From: Berberis thunbergii
Taxonomy: Eukaryota; Streptophyta; Magnoliopsida; Ranunculales; Berberidaceae
Length of the DNA stretch: 64,000 bases
Assembly: GCA_003290165.1 (NCBI GenBank)
Contig: QNQO01005880.1
Coordinates: 310,001-374,000 of the forward strand
Direction of reading: 5' to 3'
The position numbers and the translations under genes are program-made. Below are positions 19,846-31,269 of the stretch, piece by piece. Numbering within the stretch: the stretch's first letter is position 1; each line of letters opens with the position of its first letter. The notes below the pieces were generated by a model. That model searched no databases. It had not been told where the DNA came from and was given only the letters and a program-made list of their open reading frames with translations.

Positions 19846-22764
19846 TTATGTGAGAGCCTGGCAAAAGAAACCGCAAGTCATGCCTATCCACAACCCCTGC
19901 AAGAAACAATAAAACTCAAAAACTTAGAAACAATAAACTTATAATTATATTGATCCTTTGCAGCTTGTTTAGAGCGTTGCCAAGAACAAATAAAACAAGT
20001 TTAATAGGCAATAGTGAAGTAACTAGCTAGCAGCTCACCTTAGCATACAGTTGAACCTTAAATCCAAGGAGAATAGCAACTGGCGTTCCAACAATATAAT
20101 AAGCTCCCATATTTGTCCAAGCAGCCAAGTGCTGCCAACCACAACCTCTCGAGACACCTGCAAATTATGTCAACAGAAGTTCATAACACAGTGATATTTG
20201 CTGAAATGGGCTTGTTCGGTGAGGGGAGTGGGAGGTAACATTGTAGTCACATTGAGCAGGATTCCTCAAAACAGAAAGTTGTTTAGGTGCGCTTATAGTA
20301 TATGCATAGCCATGATCTTGGTTCTGAGGTAGTTTTCTTACTATTTTGAGTGATTTTTTTTAATTTCTTTTTAAAAATAACTACCAATAGATCTCTAGTC
20401 GTATTAGGATATAATTTTGCTTGAACAGGTGTTATGTACTTTGTATCTCGGTTCCACACAATAGTGAAGCCAATCATAATCACAAGTAGACCAAGCTAGG
20501 CAACCATGTACCAATGGACATCTAGAGTTTCTCTACACCACCTTGTTCCTTATGTATGCAGGATAACAGGACAAGATTGATCTTTGAGTTCATTTTCAGC
20601 GATAACATTAACTGCACACGACTCACCTGATAGAACACCTTATGCTGTATCTAGAACCATGGAGATTGCTAGTAACGGGGCCATAGACGCAAATTCCTTC
20701 TTGATTTCAGGGCTATTACTGAACAAACTGACCCAGATGTTATGGCCAAAAGGAGGCATAGAGTAACTATTACAGCAAGAATGACCCACAGCTTTAGTGT
20801 CACTGCCACAGCATTCTTAGCCCGATCGACCTTCCCAGCTCCCAACTCATTTGATACCCTTGTGCTGTTACAGTATATACACATTAAGTATTAGTATCTT
20901 GCAAGTATCAGACATGGAAACTACTTGCATATGGACACGGCTTAATTCACCTTACTGCAACGCTGAAACAAAATGTCATCATAAATGTAACAGCCTCCGT
21001 GTTCACGCTGCATGGGTAATAAAATATAGCGTTAATATACTGAGTTTAACGAGGGTTAGAACATGAACTAGGTGAGGAGAAAATCTTTACCATATGGAAA
21101 TTAAGGAATTGCTGGTTTTGGAATTTGGCATCAGTCCAGACAATAACACCAAAAGTTCAAATGCCCAACACTCCAAACTGTGGTGATATGCAAATAAAGT
21201 AATGCATAAGTCAAGTGCTAGGATAGAAAACAAAGTTTTTCATTTTTCTTATAGACTGCTTGATATTCTTGAGTAAATATATGACTCCCAAAAAAATTCG
21301 CTGAATAATAGATATTTCCATTCTATGTTGTTTGAGTCTCAAACAAACAAAGTAGAAGAGGTCGAAAGGAGACTTTTAAATTGGGAACAAGTGGAAGTCA
21401 CCTACCACATCATTAGAGCTGACGGGATTGCCAACTTCAGGCTTGGAATGACATGTTCAAAGCACTCTAATGAAAACCCATCCCATGTGTGCTTTAACTT
21501 GTCAGAATACTTCACATACAGTACCAACATAATCAATGATATCCACAATGATATTGCAGATGATAATGCAACTCCTTTTACACCAAGAGCCACATAATAA
21601 ACCAAGACATAAGTGATACCAAAGTGGATGATCAGTGGTACAACGGAGCAGACGACGAGTGGTAACACTAAGGACTGTGTTTGAAGAAATCTGAGAATGC
21701 ATTGCAATAATCTGTACGCAAACAGCCCTGGGATCAGATGTCTCTTGTAGATAGCAGCCACCTTTGCAACTTGAGGATCTTGATGTAAAAATAGCAGTAT
21801 GGACTCTGAGAAGAACCAGATAAAGGATACAAGGATAGAAAAAAAGAATGTTGTGAGCATTGATGCTTGCAAATAAACTCCTAACATCCTGTACATGTTT
21901 GCACCATATCCTTGCCCACAAAGAATCATTTTGATGATGGATGTTAAAGTGAAATCGAATACAAAATTGTTGTGGACCATACCTATTCCTTTTTCTTTTC
22001 TTTTTTTATCTCTCAATCCCTCCCACCATCCTGGGCTTGTGATTCCATCAGCTATAAGTCACCGCTGGGTTATACCTATTCCACTATGTTCCGAGGGATA
22101 GAAATGCACAGAACCAGTAGTTTTAAAAACCCCAACAAAAAATCGTGAAAACATTATTAGGGAATAAAACTAGTTAAAGAATATTCATTCATATCTTCAT
22201 ATAATCTATGAAACGACAACAGAACAAATTTCTATCCTAATACTGCAATAGAAACCACAAATTTGATGTGCAATCATTCTTTGATATTGGAGTTTAGTAG
22301 TCAATAGTTGATGAGTTTTCAATTAGACCAAGCGATGGATTCATCCAAGTGGATATACATAGATGATACCTATGAAATCAAATTCTGAAAAACACCAAGT
22401 CTCAAAATCTCCCAACAAAACATCGATCTAATGACTGCAAACACTTTATAAAAAGGATTAATTATTAAAAGAACTTAAATGGGGGGATGGAGTGACTCAC
22501 CATGAGAACAAGACCAGTGACAGTAACACAAGAGTTGGCAAGAGTAGTCCCAGCTAACTCAAGTTCCCCAAGGTGACCAGCAAACATGACTGAGACTAAA
22601 GTGATTAAGTAATAAGCTATATTTGTGACAATCATGGGGACTGCGAATAAAATTTGATCTTTAGCCTCCTCCAAGTCTATCAACTTTCCCCATATTCCTC
22701 CTCCTCTACTCCTCTCCTCTCCTTCAATACTTGACTCCAACAATGGTGTTGTTGGTGAACCCAT
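19846..22764 (-). pseudogene. MATE (DTX-type) efflux transporter, nearly complete but broken
   Basis: MATE proteins export cations or metabolites by H+ or Na+ antiport through 12 membrane helices. Exons on the minus strand: 22764-22501 (start codon, MGSPTTPLLESS.., to GLVLM); about 21930-21406 (LCGQGYGANMYRMLGVYLQA to KLAIPSALMM); 21177-21091 (LECWAFELLVLLSGLMPNS); 21007-20951 (VNTEAVTFMMTFCFSVAV); 20864-20627 (STRVSNELGAGKVDRAKNAV onward); 20157-20039 (RGCGWQHLAAWTNMGAYYIV); and a start of the last exon at 19896 (GLWIGMTCGFFCQALT, then a stop). Exon 5 carries a frameshift between LCLL and FGHNIW and a TAA where VQGVLSG is expected to have Q. The acceptor of exon 2 is not clear. Confidence 0.93.
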
Positions 22765-23062
22765 CTCCTTTCTTCAACTATTTTATGTCCTGCAAACGCA
22801 AACACATAATGAAATAAATAATAACACTTGAGACGAGCATTGCGAAAAACAATTAGAACAATTTTCATCTGATCTCAAGAAATATGAAATACTATTACTT
22901 TCAAAGTACATACAAACAAATAAGTGTCATAAAGTTCAGATGATCAAGGAATCCAGATATAGACTTTTCTGCAAAAAGTTTTCAAGTGATGTTTCTTTTA
23001 CTAATTTGCTTAGGAATTGATGGTCTTTGCTCAAATTTAGGTCATAAAGAGTACCCAGATAC

Positions 23063-25927
23063 GTGTACCCAAGGCAATAGCATTAGATGCTTCATGAATA
23101 AGATCTGCAGCATGCATCCCGAAGATATGAACACCAAGAATCTCTCCAGTATCAGGTCTATATATCAACTGCAAGAAATATAACAGAGCAAATTCAGAGA
23201 CATATTCGCATATATAAAGAAAGGTGCAAGAAATTTAGGCATGTATGTGGTAGAATACAATAAATTCAGGAAGGGTAATAGATGGATTAAACAAGGACCA
23301 AGTTCTAAACTAAAAAGGACACACATTAGTTCAATCTTATGCCAGTTGCATTTTTTTAGAATGTCAAATTGTCAGTCATTCATTTCTCTATTCTATTGAT
23401 TGCTGAATGGTAAGGGTTTAGGACTGAGGAAAATGTGAAGAAGCATATACTGACTGAGCTAGAGATAGGGTTAAATGGTGAATAGCAATCCCATTGCTGA
23501 TACCAATATTTAAGATTGCATTTACTATGATGGTGATGGGGATGATTGGACCAGATGACCAATGCAATCGAGATACCAAGAAAGTAAAACATTAGAAACA
23601 GAATGACAGCTGCAAGATAGATTGTGATCCAAGTGATACTAGCTTTTGCCTTATGCTGAAGTAATCACATTGAAAAAGGAAGGAAGAGGAATGTCTTTCT
23701 TCTTGGCTAGTAGGAGGAAGAAAGATGTTCTTGGCTAGTGTGTGAAGTGTTAGAAGCAAAGACAAAGAAACAAAATTGCAAGACAGAGAAATAAAATAGC
23801 CTCACCTTAGCAATCCCCTCCCCTTCATTTTCTGCTAGGGCCTTTGTGTTAGCCTTGAAACTTGTTTTGGCAACACTTACTTCAAATCCCTCCTTCTCTG
23901 CCTTTTCCCTCGCTTGTGGCTGTAAAATTTTATGCCAGCTGAGATTGGATGATGAAAAGAAATGCTCCAAGAAGAATCTTACATTAAGAAATAGATGAGA
24001 ACCTAAAGAGCACATTTCATAGCAAAAGTTCACAATTTGACATGGTTGGGGATTTAAGTATTTTCTTCAACCTGTTATTTTGATACCCCAAAAATTATAA
24101 TTTTAATATTTTTTTCAGGAATGGAAATACTGATAAGTGGAAGTATTTGTAAGTACTCAATGCATGCTAGCTTTCTATCCAACAATTGAATTATATGACG
24201 CCAGCTTTCATAAAGAATTTGATCCAAACTCGCGAACACCCCTTTTTCAGTTAACTTATATTGTTGTAGAGCACCGAGCACATATGAATAGCATATGCAG
24301 CACAATAAAAATGTACCACCAACTCCTAGTAACAGGATACGGTTCAAAAGTTAAAAGATTACCTCAGTATATCCTACCATACTGATCTCAGGATGGGTGA
24401 AGCAGGCTGCTGGGATGCTCAAGTAGTTTAGAACATGATCCTTTCCAGTAACTTGCTCCACAACTAAATTGGAAACATAATGCCAGGTGTCAAATGAAAG
24501 CAATCCATTTAGGAAAAAAAATATCATTGTTCAATGTTCTTTGATATATGGTAGCAGAAGCAAGCTGGTTACCTGAAATTCCTTGTGCACTTGCTGCATG
24601 AGCAAGCATCATTTTTCCATTGGCATCGCCAATGCAGTACACATGGGGCTCCTAAATATTGAAGGTATGTGTCAATAATACACGAAAATGCATGAATGAA
24701 AATAATGTTCGTCAAGGGAATGTGGCACTGACCAGCTTTCCACTTTTATCAATTACTTGCATTCGCTCATCAACAGGAATAAAACCACGTTGTGTTTCCA
24801 CATTAATCTGCAAATGAGTCAAGCCGGTTTATTAAAAAAAAATTAAATTTAACATTTTTAGCATAAAATCTTATTATACTTCCACACTCACATTCTTCAA
24901 ACCAAGACCTTGTGTGAATGGGGCCCTTCCCGTTGCAATAAGGGCGGCATCAACCTGCATCAACACCTTGTTATGATTACAGTAACTATAGCAATAAAAC
25001 ATGTTTGTGCTTGCTTTTACACACACCAATACAAGGGACCAAAGAAAAAAAAACCAATTCATACTCTCAAACCCTAGATCATTCTTATTGATGAAGGAGA
25101 GAAAATGTAGGTGTATCCAATGAATCAAATTCATCAGTATGTTCAGTCTCCTTGCTAAGTAGGATGTTATTGGTTATTCCATGAAGTAACTCACGTTCCT
25201 TTACTTTATTTAGAAAATTGTTGTTTCACAAACAATAATCAAGCCAAGAAATTCATCTCAAGACACCAACAATGTTACGTTTTTACCCCAGGTATCTAAC
25301 TGCAACAGTTGGTAATTACCTCCAAAGTATCCTTCGGTTCCTTTGTCTTTGCATCAATAAGCTCAATTTGGACGGGTTTTCCATCCTTTGCCGGAGTGAT
25401 CTGCAAAAGTAATACCATTGAAATTCTGATACATTGGTCTTATAACAAAATATGCATTGAGTAGTGTTAAACATGTTATACCTTGCTTGCAAATACACCA
25501 GTATAGTAATCAATTTTCCTTGGATTTAAAAGTACTCTTTGGGCAAGCTTTGCAATCTCAGGATCAAATCCAGGTATGAGCTGATCTAGTGCTTCAACAA
25601 AAGTGACCTGCCACTACCCATGGTTAGCTAGTTTCACAAAGGTCGCGAAAATGTTACTGCATTGAACTGTATTAAGTGACAGAAAGGTTTACTACGACGA
25701 GGATCATCCGACTTGCATGTAATGTTAAAAAATGCGAAGGAAAAATAAATCTTCAAACTTGTGTAAACTTAATGATATGTACAAAATCATAAGTATCCTT
25801 ACCTCAATTCCAAGTGTTGTATAGACATCACTGAACTCAAGGCCAATGTAACCACTACCTACAATAGCTATCCAATTAGGAACTGTCTCCAGTTTGAGTG
25901 CATGATCACTGGTGATTACAGTCTTCC
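23063..25927 (-). pseudogene. LPD1: Plastid-type lipoamide dehydrogenase (E3) fragment, 9 exons, open frame
   Basis: This FAD enzyme is the E3 subunit of plastid pyruvate dehydrogenase. Exons are 25927-25803, 25607-25482, 25400-25320, 24954-24892, 24807-24733, 24651-24573, 24463-24363, 23919-23806 and 23168-23063. Joined, they give about 290 codons without a stop or frameshift. Landmarks in order are [20 protein letters not shown] (NAD-binding fold), [49 protein letters not shown] (FAD contact), [18 protein letters not shown] and the interface domain ending [20 protein letters not shown]. The first half (transit peptide, FAD GxGxxG and redox-active cysteines) and the final exon are absent, so it cannot be a working enzyme. 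All borders are GT..AG. Confidence 0.95.
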
Positions 25928-26149
25928 CTGAAAGTCACAAAAATTGCCAAGTTTGGATCATAAATATCAGCAAATGGACTTTGAACTTAGAAGCTATATG
26001 ACAAAAATTTGGTCAATTGTTGTTCTCAATTCACAATATCCTACATTAATAGTGTAGTATATAACCATATATCTTAGAAATATATGGATACATATTTACT
26101 TGAACTAGTCATGTATCTTGATCTACACAGGATTTAATGTAGTACTCAC

Positions 26150-27043
26150 GTCGTCAGATTCATCGTAACTGTCTGAATCCGAAGAATCAGAACTGCTAGT
26201 ATCCGCCTTTCCCTTTACAGGTTTCTTAGAAACTGGTTGTTGTTTCTTAACAACAGGCTCCTACAACACACACAAGAAACAACTCCCATAGAAAACACTC
26301 TAATTTTCATTTGTAAATCTACACTAAAACATCCTAAATAATGAAAAAAAAACACTTTTTTTCTATGATTGTTAGATCAAGAATGAGTAAGCACTCACAT
26401 TATAATCAGAATCTGAAGAATCAGAACTGTTGGTTTCAGGCTTTCCTTTAACAGAAGCATTCTTAGAAACTAAAACAGGTTTTTTATTTGAAGGAACAAC
26501 AGGCTCCTACACCGAACTAACAAAACCCCATATAGAAAAAGGTATGATTTAATTTTTTTTCAAAAAATCTTCAGACTAATAAAACAAGCCGCCATTAACA
26601 ATGTTGTAACAAAAAATACTTACATCATCAGAAAAAGAATCCTCATCCTCGGAACTATTGGTCTCTTCCTTCTTCCTCTTCTTGATGGCGACCTTCTTGT
26701 CCAACTTCTACTTCTTGATAGCCACTATTTCCTCGATTGGTACATCAGCCTCTCTCTTGTTGCCTATTAAACCGAACAACAACCACAAAACACCAACACT
26801 AATTAATCAGTCCGGACCGAACCGAACACGAATAAGACTCTAATCCAAGCAACGAAAAGAATCGAAAGATAAAAAGCAAACCTTTCTTTGAAGATTTTGC
26901 AGAATCAGGGGTGGCTGCAATGACCTACACAAGATCGAGAAACAGAGAACATGAACATCAATTGATTGAATCAGAAATACAAGAGAAGGAGGAAGAAGTG
27001 TTACTTGAGACTTCTTGCTAGATTTGCCCAAGAACATGAACAT
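26150..27043 (-). pseudogene. Nucleolin N-terminal region, 5 exons
   Basis: Exons are 27043-27005 (MFMFLGKSSKKS), 26924-26882 (VIAATPDSAKSSKK), 26763-26624 (NKREADVPIEEIVAIKK, a stop, then KLDKKVAIKKRKKEETNSSE), 26506-26399 (EPVVPSNKKPVLVSK to SSDSSDSDYN) and 26260-26150 (EPVVKKQQPVSKKPVKGKAD to SYDESDD). The alternating lysine-rich and acidic serine blocks and the GKSSKKS start are those of plant nucleolin, the nucleolar rRNA-processing protein. RNA-binding and GAR domains are missing. The normal ATG of MGKSSKKS reads TTG; an in-frame ATG lies four codons upstream. The in-frame TAG in exon 3 breaks it. Confidence 0.82.
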
Positions 27044-27210
27044 CGATCGATTGAATCAGATTTTGAAGACGATCGAAACGAAAATAGAGAAAGGGAGAGC
27101 AAGGTGAAAACCCTAGTTTTTCCCCATTTTTTTCGCCAAAGCCCCTCCTCTCCCATGTCTGTTTTTCACCAAAAATTTTCACCAAAGTGAAATTATTTTT
27201 GCCAAAAGCG
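27044..27210 (-). promoter_or_regulatory. P-end leader of CACTA-3 (5'UTR of nucleolin fragment)
   Basis: Between the P-end array and the nucleolin start lies a 5'UTR-like sequence with ACTAGGGTTTTC (telo-box-like) and CTCTCCCTTTCTC tracts. It could be the captured nucleolin 5'UTR itself. No TATA box is obvious. Confidence 0.4.
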
Positions 27211-27224
27211 GGAAACTATTTTCT

Positions 27225-27640
27225 ATAGCTACGATTTTAAACCGTGGGCAGCTATAGCAACGGTTTTAAACCGTGGGCAGCTATAACCGCGGGTATAAAC
27301 CGTTGCAACTTTTTGGCGTATTGTTTTTAGCCACGGTTTTAAACAGTTGGCCGTTATAGCCACGGTTTTTAGCCGTGGCAATTAAACCAACGCTTCAGAG
27401 CCGTGGCCACTTCTCCACACTTCCACGTGCAATACACGTGCAATTTAGCAACGGTTTTAGGTCGTTGGGCACTATAGCCACGGTTATTAGCCGTGGCAAA
27501 CACACCAACAGTTTAGATTTGTGGCCAATCCTTTTTTAGCCACAGTTTTAGGCCGTTGGCCACTATAGCCACGGTTTTCGGCCGTGGCAAATAAACCAAT
27601 GGTTTAGGACCGTGGCAACCTCCGTGTAGCTAAATGGGAC
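27225..27640. repeat. Palindromic subterminal array, CACTA-3 P-end
   Basis: About eighteen copies of gccacggtttt(t/a)agccgtggc run up to the terminus. The last 235 bp match the CACTA-2 left end in inverted orientation, including ttgcacgtg..gtgtggagaag. Confidence 0.9.
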
Positions 27641-27761
27641 TTTTGGTGTAGTGTTTTCACCCTTGGTGTATCTGCCTTTTACGAGGGGCATTATGCTAAT
27701 AAGAGTGAAATTTTATAAAGGACTAATTGTTGTTCGGTTGAATTCTAATGAAAATGGAGAG

Positions 27762-28471
27762 GTAACTTTCTACATATTTCATTTGATAGTTTTAAGATTT
27801 TATTAGGGGAGTTCAACAACAAGAGGTGAGGAGGAGAGTACTGACTCAGGAGGTTAAAACTTATTATTCAGAAAATGAAGTCTGTGCTTTGCTTGAGGGG
27901 TTAATTTCATCCATCGGATTTTTAAATAATAAGTTTTCTGAAGATAGAACAAAAGATAGAACATGAAACATGCTTCTTTTTATTGTTTGTAAACAACTAA
28001 CTAATGCAATTTAAGGACTGAAGGATAAACATGATGTCAGAAAATACGAATTACAATTCAAGATATCAAATTATGATTTGTATCATTTAAATGAGTTACT
28101 TCATAAACACTGAACATGCTTGGTTGAATAATGTGACTGACTTATGTTAGCAATCGAGTCATCATCACTATACTTATATTATAATTCTTACAATGCATGT
28201 AAACTTTTTTTTATCATGGTTATATTTTAATCTGTTTTTGTTTATGGTCTGTAGGGGCTGTTCAAAGCATGAAATAAATATTATAATTTTTGGTTAATAC
28301 AATGCCGCGAGTATGCGTCGAGATTCCTAAATGCATTCCAGTATACATAATGTTTGTGCTACAATGCATGTATAACTCCATATTATATATAGAAGAATTG
28401 GCTTTAAAGCAATATTTTTATATATAAACTGTAAAACATCATAAAATAATATTAGTAATTTAACTAAACAC
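27762..28471. other. CACTA-2 tail or unknown AT-rich sequence
   Basis: The stretch follows the donor of the MDHAR exon. No further MDHAR exon, array or CACTA terminus was found. It ends where the 1.26-kb duplicated block begins. Confidence 0.3.
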
Positions 28472-29727
28472 ATGTGGCATATAGGACCACCTCTAGACAA
28501 ACCACAACTCAATTATTTTTGTTGATCTCCTTGGGACAAATATTTGTACCTTACTTTAAAATCACAAATCAACCACATGAACAATCTACCACTGGGATCC
28601 TTGCCTGATGTATGATCACAAGGTGATCAGCCTTACAAGGAGTTGGTTGATCTTCTCAGAATTACTTAATGGGGCAGTTGAAACGTACTAAGGACTTTTA
28701 AGAAAAAGATGTTATACTTTCTGGAGCTTTTGGAAGAGAACTGCCCCGCTATGGGATCATTTTCTATGTCACTTCCCTTGCTAAATGATTTGGTGTGTTA
28801 AAAAAAAGAAATTATTCCATCTCTCTTCTATCTATTGGGCATATTGGAATGATGGAATGAACTATATGCATTGGGGGACCAACACTGAAAATGAACTGTG
28901 ATGCACTCAGGTCAGAGTATAAACATTCGATGCAAATGAAGAAAACGGAATGTCTGATGTTCTTATATTGTCTTCATGACTACTTGTAACTCTGCTATGA
29001 GTTCACCAATCATCCTTACTGGTGATAATAAAGATACCAAAAGGACTACTTGTTCAAACAGAAAATTGTAACCCCTTACAACAGCGCAACAGACATAATA
29101 ATATATTGATAAAAGCTAGAAAAATAATTTGTAGCGCAAGTCAAGAATGATGTGAGTAAAACTGCAACAGATGAATTTCGAGTTTAGGTTAAGCAAAGGT
29201 CATCTAAAAACCAAAAATAACCACACAGAGAATGAGTCTTGACCATCAGATGAAAGTTTGGATAAAGAATAAAATCAACTGGTCATACATGTTCCATGAC
29301 CTTATGTCAACACATGGAATCCACGCTCATTACAGCATCTAAAAAAAACCCAGAAAACTCTAAAGGAATATGGAAACTGACATGAAGCAACAATAAGATA
29401 TAATAACAATTTTTTGTTTAACACTGACATGGTTGTAAGCAGAGAAAGATAATGCTTAGGGTCCTTCATGACCCCATAATTACTTTTTCAGTAAATTGAG
29501 CTCATATCATATATATCAAATCCCATCAGTAAAATCCTAGTATCACTATCCATATCAAATATAAATTTTAGTAACTAGACCTTAGGTCGGATAATTGTTC
29601 TCAAGATAGGATTAAAATGAAGCTCTGACTTTGACTGGTTGTGTAGGTTGTGGAAGTTGTTTCATAACTATTTCAAAACATAGATTGCAAAACTAGGGTT
29701 GATAAGATAAACTAAAAGTATAATGAT
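28472..29727. repeat. 1.26-kb direct duplication, copy 1
   Basis: From tgtggcatataggaccacct to ctaaaagtataatg this block is nearly the same as 32697-33974 in the same orientation, about 95% by eye. Copy 2 has a roughly 20-bp extra segment near 33140. Flanks diverge sharply on both sides. No TG..CA or inverted termini are seen and no protein was recognised. Confidence 0.92.
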
Positions 29728-30963
29728 TTTTATTTATGGTTTTCCAGCATAGTTAAGACCACTTTCAACAAACTCTTGTAATGACAAAGAACCCCAATCT
29801 AGCTCAATCCTATTAGACAAGCACTGTATCACAGCTGACTCAATAATTCAGACTTCCCCGAAAGGACTATCAATACGACTTCCACAAATGGAGGGTAATA
29901 ACACAAACAAGTTCCAACTAAACCAACATACAACAACAAACAATCTGAAGAAGAGATGAAAATGAACTCACAGACAAATCATCAAACAATTAACCTATAA
30001 CACCAACCTTTCCTCCAACAAATTCAACCAAAATAAACAAATCTTTCAAAGAGAAGAAATCGAAGAAGAAAATCACCATAATCGTAAAGGATTTGCACAG
30101 CCAACACAATCATCCCATCATCCTCTTGCCTGCGGTTTCTCCCTCACCATTCCCAACGCCGCCAACACCTCTCCACCGCCACATAGTTCCTCACGATCCT
30201 CACGATCTCTCTCGCCTTCGTCGCCGACGAAAAGGGTAAGAGGAAGACTCTTCCTGTTGCACAAAAGAAGAAGGAAAAGGAGGAAGGAAAAAAAAGGATT
30301 TTGTTTTTTATATATGGTGGGTGGCTATTCGCCCCCATTTAAATTTAAAAGACAGTCCATCTTTTAACTTCACAAAATAAACCTTAATCATTTGTTTAAT
30401 AAAAACCCAAAACCAATCCCAAATACTATTGAGTAACAACCCATCAACACTAAGGTTTACAAATTTTTGGCTAAATACACACACACCTTATCCTATTTAG
30501 CCATGGCAAACAAAAATCATTATTTCCAATAAATGAGATTACAATATATGCCCCAATTAATAAATAAGAACTTTTTATATTTATTTAATTAGGTGCGTAT
30601 TACAATATATACAACAAAAGAATCTCGTCCCGAGATTCGGTAGAGGAAGGTAAGTAGGAAATTAATTCTTAAATAAACAAACTACACATCACATGGACAA
30701 ACAAATAGCTCATACGCATGCCCCTAACTTAATGAAGACAATCACACAAAAATATAAAAAATTTCAGTGTGTACAAAAATTACGGGGTGCTATAATATAT
30801 ACAATTCAAAAAAATCTCGTCCCAAGATTCGGTAGAGGAAAGAAAGTTAAGCGAATTTCAAAAAATACAACTTGTCAAACAAAAGAAGATTTTAAAATAA
30901 AAATTTCAATTGAATTTTAGTTGCATAAATTTTTATTGCCATTGGAAAAGTAGGGGTGTTACA
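29728..30963 (-). mobile_element. LTR-retrotransposon, U3/R part of an LTR (minus orientation)
   Basis: Read on the minus strand it starts TGTAACACCCC at 30963, contains repeated palindromes, and has a promoter block like that of the solo LTR at 14221. It continues into a pyrimidine-rich leader. A short minus-strand open stretch near 29760-29850 (AVIQCLSNRIELDWGSLS) has no known match. The U5 end of this LTR is not adjacent; LTR-A at 7937-8913 could be it if CACTA-2 split one LTR. Confidence 0.7.
30307..30340 (-). promoter_or_regulatory. LTR core promoter (minus strand)
   Basis: GGGGGCGAATAGCCACCCAC is followed by CATATATAA on the minus strand, the counterpart of 14528-14560. Confidence 0.6.
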
Positions 30964-31125
30964 ATATATACAACTCAAAAAGAACCTCGTCCCGAGATTC
31001 CCGAAAAGGGTTAACTAAAGATTCAAGATAACAAACCGCTACAAGAAAACGACACGGAATAATGTCATCAACTATTGACATTAAAATAAGTTAGTCACAA
31101 AAATCTCATCTCGAGATTCACGAAG
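30600..31125 (-). repeat. Repeated palindrome GAATCTCGGGACGAGATTC with LTR-start motif
   Basis: The 19-bp palindrome (arms GAATCTCG and CGAGATTC) or a mutated form occurs four times at roughly 30630, 30820, 30990 and 31110. The first three are each followed on the minus strand by TGTATATATTRTAR and an LTR-start-like CACCCC or ACGCACC. It also occurs at 14352-14370 in the solo LTR. This looks like tandem reiteration of the internal/3'LTR junction. Confidence 0.7.
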
Positions 31126-31249
31126 AAAAAGAAACAATAATAAAAGTTCAAGGTTCACCCTTGTCAGTTTGTCTCTAAACATTCACACTACTACTCTCCC
31201 ATATCCACATTCCGAGGATCACCTAAACTCTACCTCAGCCTAGGCTAAC

Positions 31250-31269
31250 CAAATGCTCTGATACAAAAA
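31250..31269 (-). other. Retrotransposon primer-binding site (tRNA-Met type)
   Basis: The minus strand reads TGTATCAGAGCATTTGG right after the LTR end (..CTTGACG). This is one base different from the TGGTATCAGAGC complement of initiator tRNA-Met used by many plant retroelements. It fixes the orientation: the 5' LTR is at 31270 and beyond, and the internal region runs leftward. Confidence 0.75.

Larger units (their letters stand above)
17633..27653 (-). mobile_element. CACTA-3: complete 10-kb gene-carrying CACTA transposon
   Basis: The left end CACTACACCAAAAATGCCC (17633) and the right end, reverse complement CACTACACCAAAAGTCCC (27653), are flanked by the 3-bp duplication TTT (17630-17632 and 27654-27656). 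The site lies inside an MDHAR exon and its empty site restores the reading frame exactly, which confirms both ends. The 13-bp termini match, but the subterminal arrays differ: the left is the D-end, the right the P-end. Minus-strand cargo runs nucleolin, lipoamide dehydrogenase, MATE, alpha/beta hydrolase. No transposase is recognisable. Confidence 0.95.
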
